From Bos javanicus (Eukaryota > Chordata > Mammalia > Artiodactyla > Bovidae), in NCBI RefSeq assembly GCF_032452875.1, contig NW_026893690.1:520623-584622 (forward strand): DNA of 64,000 nucleotides. The letters run 5' to 3'. The notes below the pieces were generated by a model. That model did not search any database and had not been told where the DNA came from. It saw only the letters and a program-made list of their open reading frames with translations. Numbering within the stretch: position 1 is the stretch's first letter; every line of letters begins with the position of its first letter. Below, in pieces: positions 1-11,989 of the stretch. The position numbers and the translations under genes are program-made.

Positions 1-996
1 CATGGTAGCTACATGATCATTGCATGATCAGCCACGTGAGTAGTGCATGATAGCCACGTGATCAGTGCATGATCAGTCACGTGATCAGTGCATGATCAGC
101 ATGTGATCAGTGCATGATCAGTCACGTGATCAGTGCATGATCAGCCACGTGATCAGTGCATGATCAGCCACGTGATCAGTGCATGATCAGTCACGTGATC
201 AGTGCATGATCAGTCACGTGATCAGTGCATGATCAGCCACGTGATCAGTGCATGATCAGCCACGTGATCAGTGCATGATCAATTACGTGATCAGTGCATG
301 ATCAGTCACGTGATCAGTACATGGTAGCTACGTGATCAGTGCATGATCAGCCACGTGATCAGTGCATGATAGCCACGTGATCAGTGCATGATCAGTCACG
401 TGATCAGTGCATGATCAGTCACGTGATCAGTGCATGATCAGTCACGTGATCAGTGCATGATCAGCCACGTGATCAGTGCATGATCAGTCACGTGATCAGT
501 GCATGGTAGCTACGTGATCAGTGCATGATCAGCCACGTGATCAGTGCATGATAGCCACGTGATCAGTGCATGATCAGTCACGTGATCAGTGCATGATCAT
601 CCACGTGATCAGTGCATGATCAGTCACGTGATCAGTGCATGATATAGACGTGATCAGTGCATGATCAGTCACGTGATCAGTGTATGATCAGCCACGTGAT
701 CAGTGCATGATAGCCAGTGATCAGTGCATGATAGCCAGTGATCAGTGCATGATCAGTCACGTGATCAGTGCATGATCAGCCACGTGATCAGTGCATGATA
801 GCCACGTGATCAGTGCATGATCAGCCACGTGATCAGTGCATGATCAGTCACGTGATCAGTGCATGATCAGCCACGTGATCAGTGCATGATCAGCCACGTG
901 ATCAGTGCATGATCAGCCACGTGATCAGTGCATGATCAGTCACGTGATCAGTGTATGATCAGCCACGTGAACAGTGCATGCTCAGTCACGTGATCT
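1..996. repeat. Left-edge monomer array
   Basis: Homogeneous 22-23 bp monomers. The first bases (CATGGTAGCTACATGATCAT) match a landmark that recurs about 210 bp after post-core stretches (for example near 1570), so the window opens part way through a unit. A second GGTAGCTACGTG landmark lies near 314 and a third near 506. It ends with the B-type entry to the first core (GAACAGTGCATGCTCAG, then ATCTGGG). Confidence 0.95.
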
Positions 997-1261
997 GGGC
1001 CTGCTGAGCTGCGTGATTACTGTCTGCTCATCTGCTTGACAATTGCCAGCTGAGCTGCACGATTCCTGCCTGTCATCTGCTTGACAATTGCCAGCTGTGC
1101 TGCGTAATTCCTGCCTGCTCAGCTGCTTGATTATTGCCAGCTGAGCAGCATGATTCCTCACACCTGAGTTCCATGATTATTGCCTGCTGACTGTTTGATT
1201 CGTGCCTACTCAGCTCTTTGTTTATTGCCTCCAGAGGCACATGATCAGTGTATGATAGCAA
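997..1261. repeat. Core copy 1 (class B), reference description
   Basis: A 265-bp block unlike the surrounding array at first sight. It divides as GGGC, then eleven units of 23, 23, 23, 22, 23, 23, 23, 23, 22, 23 and 22 bp, then an 11-bp half-unit. Units alternate between a form like CTGCTCAGCTG/CTTGATTATTGC and a form like CAGCTGAGCTG/CATGATTCCTGC, giving 46-bp dimers. The half-motif TGCGTGATTACTG parallels CACGTGATCAGTG of the array, so the core is probably a diverged block of the same satellite. It carries several CAGCTG sites where the array has CACGTG. It reads CACACCTGAG at the class-diagnostic site and is entered by ATCTGGG. Confidence 0.95.
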
Positions 1262-1360
1262 ACATGATCAGTGCATGATCAGTCACATGATCAGCGCCAT
1301 TAAGTCACGTGATCACTACATGATAGTCATGTGATCAGTCCATGCTCAGTCACGGTATCA
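1262..1360. repeat. Post-core stretch (reference copy)
   Basis: About 99 bp of variant monomers that follow nearly every core in the same order: CAGTCACATGATCAGCGCC, ATTAAGTCACG, GATCACTACATG, ATAGTCATGTG, CAGTCCATGCTCAG, then CACGGTATCAG. The ATTAAG and CGGTATC variants are not found elsewhere in the array, so core plus post-core (about 364 bp) behaves as one anchored segment. The copy after core 20 lacks the ATTAAG part. Confidence 0.9.
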
Positions 1361-1923
1361 GTGCATGATCAGCCACGTGATCAGTGCATGATCAGCCACG
1401 TGATCAGTGCATGATCAGCCACGTGATCAGTGCATGATCAGTCACGTGATCAGTGCATGATCAGGCACGTGATCAGTGCATGATCAGCCACGTGATCAGT
1501 GCATGATAGCCACGTGATCAGTGCATGATCAGTCACCTGATGGGTGTATGATCAGTCACGTGACCAGTACATGGTAGCTACATGATCATTGCATGATCAG
1601 CCACGTGAGTAGTGCATGATAGCCACGTGATCAGTGCATGATCAGTCACGTGATCAGTGCATGATCAGTCACGTGATCAGTGCATGATAAGCCACGTGAT
1701 CAGTGCATGATCAGTTACGTGATCAGTGCATGATCAGTCACGTGATCAGTGCATGATAGCTACGTGATCAGTGCATGATCAGCCACGTGATCAGTGCATG
1801 ATAGCCACGTGATCAGTGCATGATCAGTCACGTGATCAGTGTATGATCAGCCACGTGATCAGTGCATGATAGCCACGTGATCAGTGCATGATAGCCACGT
1901 GATCAGTGCATGATCAGTCACGT
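1361..1923. repeat. Monomer array between core 1 and the first A-type block
   Basis: Simple monomers with the landmark series CACCTGATGGGTGTATG (near 1536), GACCAGTACATGGTAGC and GAGTAGTGCATG (near 1565-1620). This series recurs after most cores and marks phase within the unit. Confidence 0.9.
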
Positions 1924-2564
1924 GATACATGTGTGATCAGCCACGTGATCAGTGCATGATGAGCCACGTGATCAGTGCATGATCAATTACGTGATCAGTG
2001 CATGATCAGTCACGTGACCAGTACATGGTTGCTACGTGATCGTTGCATGATCAGCCACGTGAGCAGTGCATGATAGCCACGTGATCAGTGCATGATCAGC
2101 CACGTGATCAGTGCATGATCATTTACGTGATCAGTGCATGATCAGTCACGTGACCAGTATATGGTAGCTACGTGATCATTCCATGACGAGCCACGTGAGC
2201 AGTGCATGATAGCCACGTGATGTGTGCATGATGAGTTACGTGAGCAGAGTATGATCAGCCACGTGATCAGTGCATGAGTGCCACGTGATCAGTGCATGAT
2301 ATGTCACGTGACAGGTGTGTGATCAGCCACGTGAACAGTGCATGTTCAGCCACGTGATCAGTGCATGATAGCCACGTGATCAGTGCATGATCAGTTACGT
2401 GAGCAGTGTATGATCAGCCACGTGATCAGTGCATGGTCAGACACGTGAACAGTGTATGATCAGCCACGTGATCAGTGCATGATATCCAAGTGATCAGTGC
2501 ATGATCATCACGTGATCAGTGTATGATCAGCCACGTGAACAGTGCATGCTCAGTCACGTGATCA
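1924..2564. repeat. A-type pre-core block (short form, 641 bp)
   Basis: Begins GATACATGTGTGATC and ends at core 2. Ordered landmarks are GGTTGCTACG, GATCGTTGCATG, GTATATGGTAGC, GATCATTCCATGACGAGCC, GATGTGTGCATG, ATATGTCACGTGACAGG, GGTCAGACACGTGAACAG and ATATCCAAGTG. It is 22 bp shorter than the usual 663-664 bp, one monomer. The GTACATGATCAGTCACG step seen in other copies is missing. Confidence 0.9.
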
Positions 2565-2829
2565 GGGCCTGCTGAGCTGCGTGATTACTGTCTGCTCATC
2601 TGCTTGACAATTGCCAGCTGAGCTGCACGATTCCTGCCTGTCATCTGCTTGACAATTGCCAGCTGTGCTGCGTAATTCCTGCCTGCTCAGCTGCTTGATT
2701 ATTGCCAGCTGAGCAGCATGATTCCTCACAGCTGAGTTCCATGATTATTGCCTGCTGACTGTATGATTCGTGCCTACTCAGCTCTTTGTTTATTGCCTCC
2801 AGAGGCACATGATCAGTGTATGATAGCAA
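2565..2829. repeat. Core copy 2 (class A)
   Basis: 265 bp. Reads CACAGCTGAG at the class site and has the TATGATTCG variant in place of TTTGATTCG, shared with copies 19, 20, 21, 24 and 25. It is preceded by an A-type block. Confidence 0.93.
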
Positions 2830-2928
2830 ACATGATCAGTGCATGATCAGTCACATGATCAGCGCCATTAAGTCACGTGATCACTACATGATAGTCATGT
2901 GATCAGTCCATGCTCAGTCACGGTATCA

Positions 2929-3898
2929 GTGCATGATCAGCCACGTGATCAGTGCATGATCAGCCACGTGATCAGTTCATGATAGCCATGTGATCAGTGC
3001 ATGATCAGTCACGTGATCAGTGCATGATCAGGCACGTGATCAGTGCATGATCAGTCACGTGATCAGTGCATGATCAGTCACGTGATCAGTGCATGATCAG
3101 TCACGTGATCAGTGCATGATCAGCCACGTGATCAGTGCATGATCAGCCACGTGATCAGTGCATGATCAGTCACGTGATCAGTGCATGATCAGTCACGTGA
3201 CCAGTACATGGTAGCTAGTGATCATTGCATGATCAGCCACGTGAGCAGTGCATGATAGCCACGTGATCAGTGCATGATCAGTCACGTGATCAGTGCATGA
3301 TCACACGTGATCAGTGCATGATCAGTCACGTGATCAGTGCATGATCAATCACGTGATCAGTGCATGATCAGTCACGTGACCAGTACATGGTAGCTACGTG
3401 ATCATTGCATGATCAGCGTGATCAGTGCATGATAGCCACGTGATCAGTGCATGATCAGTCACATGATCAGTGCATGATCATCCACGTGATCAGTGCATGA
3501 TCAGTCATGTGATCAGTGCATGATATAGACGTGATCAGTGCATGATCAGTCACGTGATCAGTGCATGATCAGCCACGTGATCAGTGCATGATAGCCAGTT
3601 AATCAGTGCATGATAGCCAGTGATCAGTGCATGATCAGTCACGTGATCAGTGCATGATCAGCCACGTGATCAGTGCATGATAGCCACTGATCAGTGCATG
3701 ATCAGCCACGTGATCAGTGCATGATCAGTTACGTGAGCAGTGTATGATCAGCCACGTGATCAGTGCATGGTCAGACACGTGAACAGTGTATGATCAGCCA
3801 CGTGATCAGTGCATGATAGCCAGTGATCAGTGCATGATCAGTCACGTGATCAGTGTATGATCAGCCACGTGAACAGTGCATGCTCAGTCACGTGATCT
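2929..3898. repeat. B-unit monomer array
   Basis: Links core 2 to core 3. It holds the GATATAGACG landmark near 3525 and, before core 3, the ATAGCCAGT pair near 3593-3615 and GGTCAGACACGTGAACAG near 3770. These markers characterise B-type left flanks. Confidence 0.9.
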
Positions 3899-4163
3899 GG
3901 GCCTGCTGAGCTGCGTGATTACTGTCTGCTCATCTGCTTGACAATTGCCAGCTGAGCTGCACGATTCCTGCCTGTCATCTGCTTGACAATTGCCAGCTGT
4001 GCTGCGTAATTCCTGCCTGCTCAGCTGCTTGATTATTGCCAGCTGAGCAGCATGATTCCTCACACCTGAGTTCCATGATTATTGCCTGCTGACTGTTTGA
4101 TTCGTGCCTACTCAGCTCTTTGTTTATTGCCTCCAGAGGCACATGATCAGTGTATGATAGCAA
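3899..4163. repeat. Core copy 3 (class B)
   Basis: 265 bp, CACACCTGAG, entered by ATCTGGG. It appears the same as copy 1 by eye. The next array step begins CAGCGCATG rather than CAGTGCATG. Confidence 0.93.
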
Positions 4164-4262
4164 ACATGATCAGCGCATGATCAGTCACATGATCAGCGCC
4201 ATTAAGTCACGTGATCACTACATGATAGTCATGTGATCAGTCCATGCTCAGTCACGGTATCA

Positions 4263-5171
4263 GTGCATGATCAGCCACGTGATCAGTGCATGATCAGCCA
4301 CGTGATCAGTGCATGATAGCCACGTGATCAGTGCATGATCAGTCACGTGATCAGTGCATGATCAGGCACGTGATCAGTGCATGATCAGCCACGTGATCAG
4401 TGCATGATAGCCACGTGATCAGTGCATGATCAGTCACCTGATGGGTGTATGATCAGTCACGTGACCAGTACATGGTAGCTACATGATCATTGCATGATCA
4501 GCCACGTGAGTAGTGCATGATAGCCACGTGATCAGTGCATGATCAGTCACGTGATCAGTGCATGATCAGTCACGTGATCAGTGCATGATAAGTCACGTGA
4601 TCAGTGCATGATCAATTACGTGATCAGTGCATGATCAGTCACGTGATCAGTGCATGGTAGCTACGTGATCAGTGCATGATCAGCCACGTGATCAGTGCAT
4701 GATAGCCACGTGATCAGTGCATGATCAGTCACATGATCAGTGCATGATCATCCACGTGATCAGTGCATGATCAGTCACGTGATCAGTGCATGATATAGAC
4801 GTGATCAGTGCATGATCAGTCACGTGATCAGTGCATGATCAGCCACGTGATCAGTGCATGATAGCCAGTGAATGAGTGCATGATAGCCAGTGATCAGTGC
4901 ATGATCAGTCACGTGATCAGTGCATGATCAGCCACGTGATCAGTGCATGATCAGCCACGTGATCAGTGCATGATCAGCCACGTGATCAGTGCATGATCAG
5001 TTACGTGAGCAGTGTATGATCAGCCACGTGATCAGTGCATGGTCAGACACGTGAACAGTGTATGATCAGCCACGTGATCAGTGCATGATAGCCACGTGAT
5101 CAGTGCATGATCAGTCACGTGATCAGTGTATGATCAGCCACGTGAACAGTGCATGCTCAGTCACGTGATCA
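4263..5171. repeat. B-unit monomer array
   Basis: About 0.9 kb of monomers with the same landmark order as 2929-3898: GGGTGTATG, GGTAGCTACATG, GATATAGACG near 4795, AGCCAGTGAATGAG near 4864 and GGTCAGACACG near 5042. The B to B' core spacing across it is 1273 bp. Confidence 0.9.
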
Positions 5172-5436
5172 GGGCCTGCTGAGCTGCGTGATTACTGTCT
5201 GCTCATCTGCTTGACAATTGCCAGCTGAGCTGCACGATTCCTGCCTGTCATCTGCTTGACAATTGCCAGCTGTGCTGCGTAATTCCTGCCTGCTCAGCTG
5301 CTTGATTATTGCCAGCTGAGCAGCATGATTCCTCACACCTGAGTTCCATGATTATTGCCTGCTGACTGTTTGATTCGTGCCTACTCAGCTCTTTGTTTAT
5401 TGCCTCCAGAGGCACATGATCAGTGTATGATAGCAA
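5172..5436. repeat. Core copy 4 (class B')
   Basis: 265 bp, CACACCTGAG, but entered by ATCAGGG instead of ATCTGGG. It is followed by the q-type continuation (CTGTCACATGATTAGTG, GGGCAGTCATG, GATATAGACG). Confidence 0.93.
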
Positions 5437-5535
5437 ACATGATCAGCGCATGATCAGTCACATGATCAGCGCCATTAAGTCACGTGATCACTACATGATA
5501 GTCATGTGATCAGTCCATGCTCAGTCACGGTATCA

Positions 5536-6665
5536 GTGCATGATCAGCCACGTGATCAGTGCATGATCTGTCACATGATTAGTGTATGATCATCCACGTG
5601 ATCAGTGCATGGGCAGTCATGTGATCAGTGCATGATATAGACGTGATCAGTGCATGATCAGTCACGTGATCAGTGCATGATAGCCACGTGATCAGTGCAT
5701 GATCAGTCACCTGATGGGTGTATGATCATTCACGTGACCTGTACATGGTAGCTACATGATCATTGCATGATCAGCCACGTGAGTAGTGCATGATAGCCAC
5801 GTGATCAGTGCATGATCAGTCACGTGATCAGTGCATGATCAGTCACGTATCAGTGCATGATCAGCCACGTGATCAGTGCATGATCAGCCACGTGATCAGT
5901 GCATGATAGCCACGTGATCAGTGCATGATCAGTCACGTGATCAGTGCATGATCAGGCACGTGATCAGTGCATGATCAGCCACGTGATCAGTGCATGATAG
6001 CCACGTGATCAGTGCATGATCAGTCACGTGATCAGTGCATGATCAGTCACGTGACCAGTACATGGTAGCTACATGATCAGTGCATGATCAGCCACGTGAT
6101 CAGTGCATGATAGCCACGTGATCAGTGCATGATCAGTCACGTGATCAGTGCATGATCAGTCATGTGATCAGTGCATGATCAGCCACGTGATCAGTGCATG
6201 ATCAGCCACGTGATCAGTGCATGATAGCCACGTGATCAGTGCATGATCAGTCACGTGATCAGTGCATGATCAGTCACGTGATCAGTGCATGATCAGCCAC
6301 GTGATCAGTGCATGATCAGCCACGTGATCAGTGCATGATCAATTACGTGATCAGTGCATGATCAGTCACGTGATCAGTGCATGGTAGCTACGTGATCAGT
6401 GCATGATCAGCCACGTGATCAGTGCATGATAGCCACGTGATCAGTGCATGATCAGTCACGTGATCAGTGCATGATCACTCACGTGATCAGTGCATGATCA
6501 GTCACGTGATCAGTGCATGATCAGCCACGTGATCAGTGCATGATCAGTCACGTGATCAGTGCATGATAGCCACGTGATCAGTGCATGATCAGCCACGTGA
6601 TCAGTGCATGATAGCCACGTGATCAGTGCATGAGAGCCACGTGATCAGTGCATGATCAGTCACGT
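5536..6665. repeat. Monomer array with q-type continuation
   Basis: Starts with the q series (CACATGATTAGTG near 5573, GGGCAGTCATG near 5611, GATATAGACG near 5635), then GGGTGTATG and GTACATGGTAGC. Long uniform runs follow up to the next A-type block. Confidence 0.9.
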
Positions 6666-7329
6666 GATACATGTGTGATCAGCCACGTGATCAGTGCATG
6701 ATGAGCCACGTGATCAGTGCATGATCAATTACGTGATCAGTGCATGATCAGTCACGTGACCAGTACATGGTTGCTACGTGATCGTTGCATGATCAGCCAC
6801 GTGAGCAGAGCATGATAGCCACGTGATCAGTGCATGATCAGTCACGTGATCAGTACATGATCAGTCACGTGAACAGTGCATGATCATTTACGTGATCTGT
6901 GCATGATCAGTCACGTGACCAGTATATGGTAGCTACGTGATCATTCCATGACGAGCCACGTGAGCAGTGCATGATAGCCACGTGATGTGTGCATGATGAG
7001 TTACGTGAGCAGAGTATGATCAGCCACGTGATCAGTGCATGAGTGCCACGTGATCAGTGCATGATATGTCACGTGACAGGTGTGTGATCAGCCACGTGAA
7101 CAGTGCATGTTCAGCCACGTGATCAGTGCATGATAGCCACGTGATCAGTGCATGATCAGTTACGTGAGCAGTGTATGATCAGCCACGTGATCAGTGCATG
7201 GTCAGACACGTGAACAGTGTATGATCAGCCACGTGATCAGTGCATGATATCCAAGTGATCAGTGCATGATCATCACGTGATCAGTGTATGATCAGCCACG
7301 TGAACAGTGCATGCTCAGTCACGTGATCA
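6666..7329. repeat. A-type pre-core block (664 bp, reference)
   Basis: A fixed series of about 29 variant monomers: GATACATGTGTGATC, CATGATGAGCC, GATCAATTACG, ACATGGTTGCTACG, GATCGTTGCATG, GAGCAGAGCATG, CAGTACATGATCAG, GATCATTTACGTGATCTG, GTATATGGTAGC, CATTCCATGACGAGCC, GATGTGTGCATGATGAG, GCAGAGTATG, CATGAGTGCC, ATATGTCACGTGACAGG, CATGTTCAGCC, GGTCAGACACG, ATATCCAAGTG, ATCATCACG and CATGCTCAG. It matches other A blocks in order and length, which marks them as copies of one higher-order unit. Confidence 0.92.
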
Positions 7330-7594
7330 GGGCCTGCTGAGCTGCGTGATTACTGTCTGCTCATCTGCTTGACAATTGCCAGCTGAGCTGCACGATTCCT
7401 GCCTGTCATCTGCTTGACAATTGCCAGCTGTGCTGCGTAATTCCTGCCTGCTCAGCTGCTTGATTATTGCCAGCTGAGCAGCATGATTCCTCACAGCTGA
7501 GTTCCATGATTATTGCCTGCTGACTGTTTGATTCGTGCCTACTCAGCTCTTTGTTTATTGCCTCCAGAGGCACATGATCAGTGTATGATAGCAA
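7330..7594. repeat. Core copy 5 (class A)
   Basis: 265 bp, CACAGCTGAG, TTTGATTCG form. It is the first of two class A cores in succession (next is copy 6), a break in the usual A-B-B order. Confidence 0.93.
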
Positions 7595-7693
7595 ACATGA
7601 TCAGTGCATGATCAGTCACATGATCAGCGCCATTAAGTCACGTGATCACTACATGATAGTCATGTGATCAGTCCATGCTCAGTCACGGTATCA

Positions 7694-9476
7694 GTGCATG
7701 ATCAGCCACGTGATCAGTGCATGATCAGCCACGTGATCAGTTCATGATAGCCATGTGATCAGTGCATGATTTGTCACGTGATCAGTGCATGATCAGGCAG
7801 GTGATCAGTGCATGATCAGCCACGTGATCAGTGCATGATCAGTCACCTGATGGGTGTATGATCAGTCACGTGACCAGTACATGGTAGCTACATGATCATT
7901 GCATGATCAGCCACGTGAGTAGTGCATGATAGCCACGTGATCAGTGCATGATCAGTCACGTGATCAGTGCATGATCAGCATGTGATCAGTGCATGATCAG
8001 TCACGTGATCAGTGCATGATCAGCCACGTGATCAGTGCATGATCAGCCACGTGATCAGTGCATGATAGCCACGTGATCAGTGCATGATCAGTCACGTGAT
8101 CAGTGCATGATCAGTCACGTGATCAGTGCATGTAGCTACGTGATCAGTGCATGATCAGCCACGTGATCAGTGCATGATAGCCACGTGATCAGTGCATGAT
8201 CAGTCACGTGATCAGTGCATGATCAGTCACGTGATCAGTGCATGATCAGTCACGTGATCAGTGCATGATCAGCCACGTGATCAGTGCATGATCAGTCACG
8301 TGATCAGTGCATGATCAGCCACGTGATCAGTGCATGATCAGTCACGTGATCAGTGCATGATATAGACGTGATCAGTGCATGATCAGTCACGTGATCAGTG
8401 CATGATAGCCACGTGATCAGTGCATGATCAGTCACGTGATCAGTGCATGATCAGCCACGTGATCAGTGCATGATAGCTACATGATCAGTGCATGATCAGC
8501 CACGTGATCAGTGCATGATAGCCACGTGATCAGTGCATGATAGTCACGTGATCAGTGCATGATCAGTCACGTGATCAGTGCATGATCAGCCACGTGATCA
8601 GTGCATGATCAGCCACGTGATCAGTGCATGATAGCCACGTGATCAGTGCATGATCAGTCACGTGATCAGTGCATGATCAGGCACGTGATCAGTGCATGAT
8701 CAGCCACGTGATCAGTGCATGATCAGTCACGTGATCAGTGCATGATCAGTCACTGACCAGTACATGGTAGCTACATGATCATTGCATGATCAGCCACGTG
8801 ATAGTGCATGATAGCCACGTGATCAGTGCATGATCAGTCACGTGATCAGTGCATGATCAGTCATGTGATCAGTGCATGATCAGGCACGTGATCAGTGTAT
8901 GATCAGCCACGTGATCAGTGCATGATAGCCACGTGATCAGTGCATGATCAGTCACGTGATCAGTGCATGATCAGTCACGTGATCAGTGCATGATCAGCCA
9001 CGTGATCAGTGCATGATCAGCCACGTGATCAGTGCATGATCAATCACGTGATCAGTGCATGATCAGTCACGTGATCAGTGCATGGTAGCTACGTGATCAT
9101 TGCATGATCAGCCACGTGATCAGTGCATGATAGCCACGTGATCAGTGCATGATCAGTCACGTGATCAGTGCATGATCAGTCACGTGATCAGTGCATGATC
9201 AGTCACGTGATCAGTGCATGATCAGCCACGTGATCAGTGCATGATCAGTCACGTGATCAGTGCATGATAGCTACGTGATCAGTGCATGATCAGCCACGTG
9301 ATCAGTGCATGATAGCCACGTGATCAGTGCATGATAGCCACGTGATCAGTGCATGATCAGTCATGTGATACGTGTGTGATCAGCCACGTGATCAGTGCAT
9401 GATATCCACGTGATCAGTGCATGATAGCCACGTGATCAGTGCATGAGCCACGTGATCAGTGCATGATCAGTCACGT
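7694..9476. repeat. Expanded monomer array
   Basis: About 1.8 kb of very uniform monomers between two class A cores. GGTAGCTAC or GATAGCTAC landmarks recur near 7885, 8132, 8474, 8767 and 9084, so internal sub-blocks of roughly 250-350 bp were tandemly duplicated. It makes this core-to-core interval 2810 bp. Confidence 0.88.
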
Positions 9477-10139
9477 GATACATGTGTGATCAGCCACGTG
9501 ATCAGTGCATGATGAGCCACGTGATCAGTGCAGGATCAATTACGTGATCAGTGCATGATCAGTCACGTGACCAGTACATGGTTGCTACGTGATCGTGCAT
9601 GATCAGCCACGTGAGCAGAGCATGATAGCCACGTGATCAGTGCATGATCAGTCACGTGATCAGTACATGATCAGTCACGTGAACAGTGCATGATCATTTA
9701 CGTGATCTGTGCATGATCAGTCACGTGACCAGTATATGGTAGCTACGTGATCATTCCATGACGAGCCACGTGAGCAGTGCATGATAGCCACGTGATGTGT
9801 GCATGATGAGTTACGTGAGCAGAGTATGATCAGCCACGTGATCAGTGCATGAGTGCCACGTGATCAGTGCATGATATGTCACGTGACAGGTGTGTGATCA
9901 GCCACGTGAACAGTGCATGTTCAGCCACGTGATCAGTGCATGATAGCCACGTGATCAGTGCATGATCAGTTACGTGAGCAGTGTATGATCAGCCACGTGA
10001 TCAGTGCATGGTCAGACACGTGAACAGTGTATGATCAGCCACGTGATCAGTGCATGATATCCAAGTGATCAGTGCATGATCATCACGTGATCAGTGTATG
10101 ATCAGCCACGTGAACAGTGCATGCTCAGTCACGTGATCA
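9477..10139. repeat. A-type pre-core block (663 bp)
   Basis: Same landmark order as 6666-7329. It has GTGCAGGATCAATTACG in place of GTGCATGATCAATTACG, and GATCGTGCATG lacks one T. Confidence 0.92.
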
Positions 10140-10404
10140 GGGCCTGCTGAGCTGCGTGATTACTGTCTGCTCATCTGCTTGACAATTGCCAGCTGAGCTG
10201 CACGATTCCTGCCTGTCATCTGCTTGACAATTGCCAGCTGTGCTGCGTAATTCCTGCCTGCTCAGCTGCTTGATTATTGCCAGCTGAGCAGCATGATTCC
10301 TCACAGCTGAGTTCCATGATTATTGCCTGCTGACTGTTTGATTCGTGCCTACTCAGCTCTTTGTTTATTGCCTCCAGAGGCACATGATCAGTGTATGATA
10401 GCAA
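10140..10404. repeat. Core copy 6 (class A)
   Basis: 265 bp, CACAGCTGAG, TTTGATTCG. By eye it matches copy 5, as expected if the two are products of one duplication of about 2.8 kb. Confidence 0.93.
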
Positions 10405-10503
10405 ACATGATCAGTGCATGATCAGTCACATGATCAGCGCCATTAAGTCACGTGATCACTACATGATAGTCATGTGATCAGTCCATGCTCAGTCACGGTA
10501 TCA

Positions 10504-11724
10504 GTGCATGATCAGCCACGTGATCAGTGCATGATCAGCCACGTGATCAGTTCATGATCAGCCACGTGATCAGTGCATGATCAGTCACGTGATCAGTGCA
10601 TGATAGGCACGTGATCAGTGCATGATCAGCCACGTGATCAGTGCATGATAGCCACGTGATCAGTGCATGATCAGTCACCTGATGGGTGTATGATCAGTCA
10701 CGTGACCAGTACATGGTAGCTACATGATCATTGCATGATCAGCCACGTGAGTAGTGCATGATAGCCACGTGATCAGTGCATGATCAGTCACGTGATCAGT
10801 GCATGATCAGCATGTGATCAGTGCATGATCAGTCACGTGATCAGTGCATGATCAGCCACGTGATCAGTGCATGATCAGCCACGTGATCAGTGCATGATCA
10901 GTCACGTGATCAGTGCATGATCAGTCACGTGATCAGTGCATGATCAGCCACGTGATCAGTGCATGATCAGCCACGTGATCAGTGCATGATCAATTACGTG
11001 ATCAGTGCATGATCAGTCACGTGACCAGTACATGGTAGCTACGTGATCAGTGCATGATCAGCCACGTGATCAGTGCATGATAGCCACGTGATCAGTGCAT
11101 GATCAGTCACGTGATCAGTGCATGATCAGTCACGTGATCAGTGCATGATCAGTCACGTGATCAGTGCATGATCAATCGTGATCAGTGCATGATCAGCACG
11201 TGATCAGTGCATGATAGCTACGTGATCAGTGCATGATCAGCCACGTGATCAGTGCATGATAGCCACGTGATCAGTGCATGATCAGTCACGTGATCAGTGT
11301 ATGATCATCCGTGATCAGTGCATGATCAGTCACGTGATCAGTGCATGATATAGACGTGATCAGTGCATGATCAGTCACGTGATCAGTGCATGATCAGCCA
11401 CGTGATCAGTGCATGATAGCCAGTGATGAGTGCATGATAGCCAGTGATCAGTGCATGATCAGTCACGTGATCAGTGTATGATCAGCCACGTAATCAGTGC
11501 ATGATAGCCACGTGATCAGTGCATGATCAGCCACGTGATCAGTGCATGATCAGTTACGTGAGCAGTGTATGATCAGCCACGTGATCAGTGCATGGTCAGA
11601 CACGTGAACAGTGTATGATCAGCCACGTGATCAGTGCATGATAGCCACGTGATCAGTGCATGATCAGTCACGTGATCAGTGTATGATCAGCCACGTGAAC
11701 AGTGCATGCTCAGTCACGTGATCT
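10504..11724. repeat. B-unit monomer array
   Basis: Contains GGGTGTATG near 10684, GTACATGGTAGC near 10710 and 11029, GATATAGACG near 11347, the AGCCAGTGATGAG marker near 11420 and GGTCAGACACG near 11594. Small deletions appear, for example CAATCGTGATC near 11173. Confidence 0.9.
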
Positions 11725-11989
11725 GGGCCTGCTGAGCTGCGTGATTACTGTCTGCTCATCTGCTTGACAATTGCCAGCTGAGCTGCACGATTCCTGCCTG
11801 TCATCTGCTTGACAATTGCCAGCTGTGCTGCGTAATTCCTGCCTGCTCAGCTGCTTGATTATTGCCAGCTGAGCAGCATGATTCCTCACACCTGAGTTCC
11901 ATGATTATTGCCTGCTGACTGTTTGATTCGTGCCTACTCAGCTCTTTGTTTATTGCCTCCAGAGGCACATGATCAGTGTATGATAGCAA
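11725..11989. repeat. Core copy 7 (class B)
   Basis: 265 bp, CACACCTGAG, entered by ATCTGGG. Confidence 0.93.

Noticed and set aside
1..1000. Z-DNA-forming tracts from alternating purine-pyrimidine runs
   Set aside because: CACGTG and GTGCATG alternate for only about 6-8 bases before ATC breaks the pattern, too short to claim Z-DNA.
1037..1042. Bacterial -35 box (TTGACA) in the core
   Set aside because: No TATAAT-like hexamer lies at 16-18 bp, the motif is part of a repeat unit present several times, and nothing else suggests a bacterial genome.
1198..1216. CENP-B box candidate in the core (ATTCGTGCCTACTCAG)
   Set aside because: It has the TTCG start, but the required A and CGGG positions are T and TCAG, so the essential bases of the box are missing.
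997..1261. Transposon insertion amplified with the array
   Set aside because: There are no terminal inverted repeats, target-site duplication, poly-A tail or coding remnant. The block shows the array's own 22-23 bp periodicity instead.
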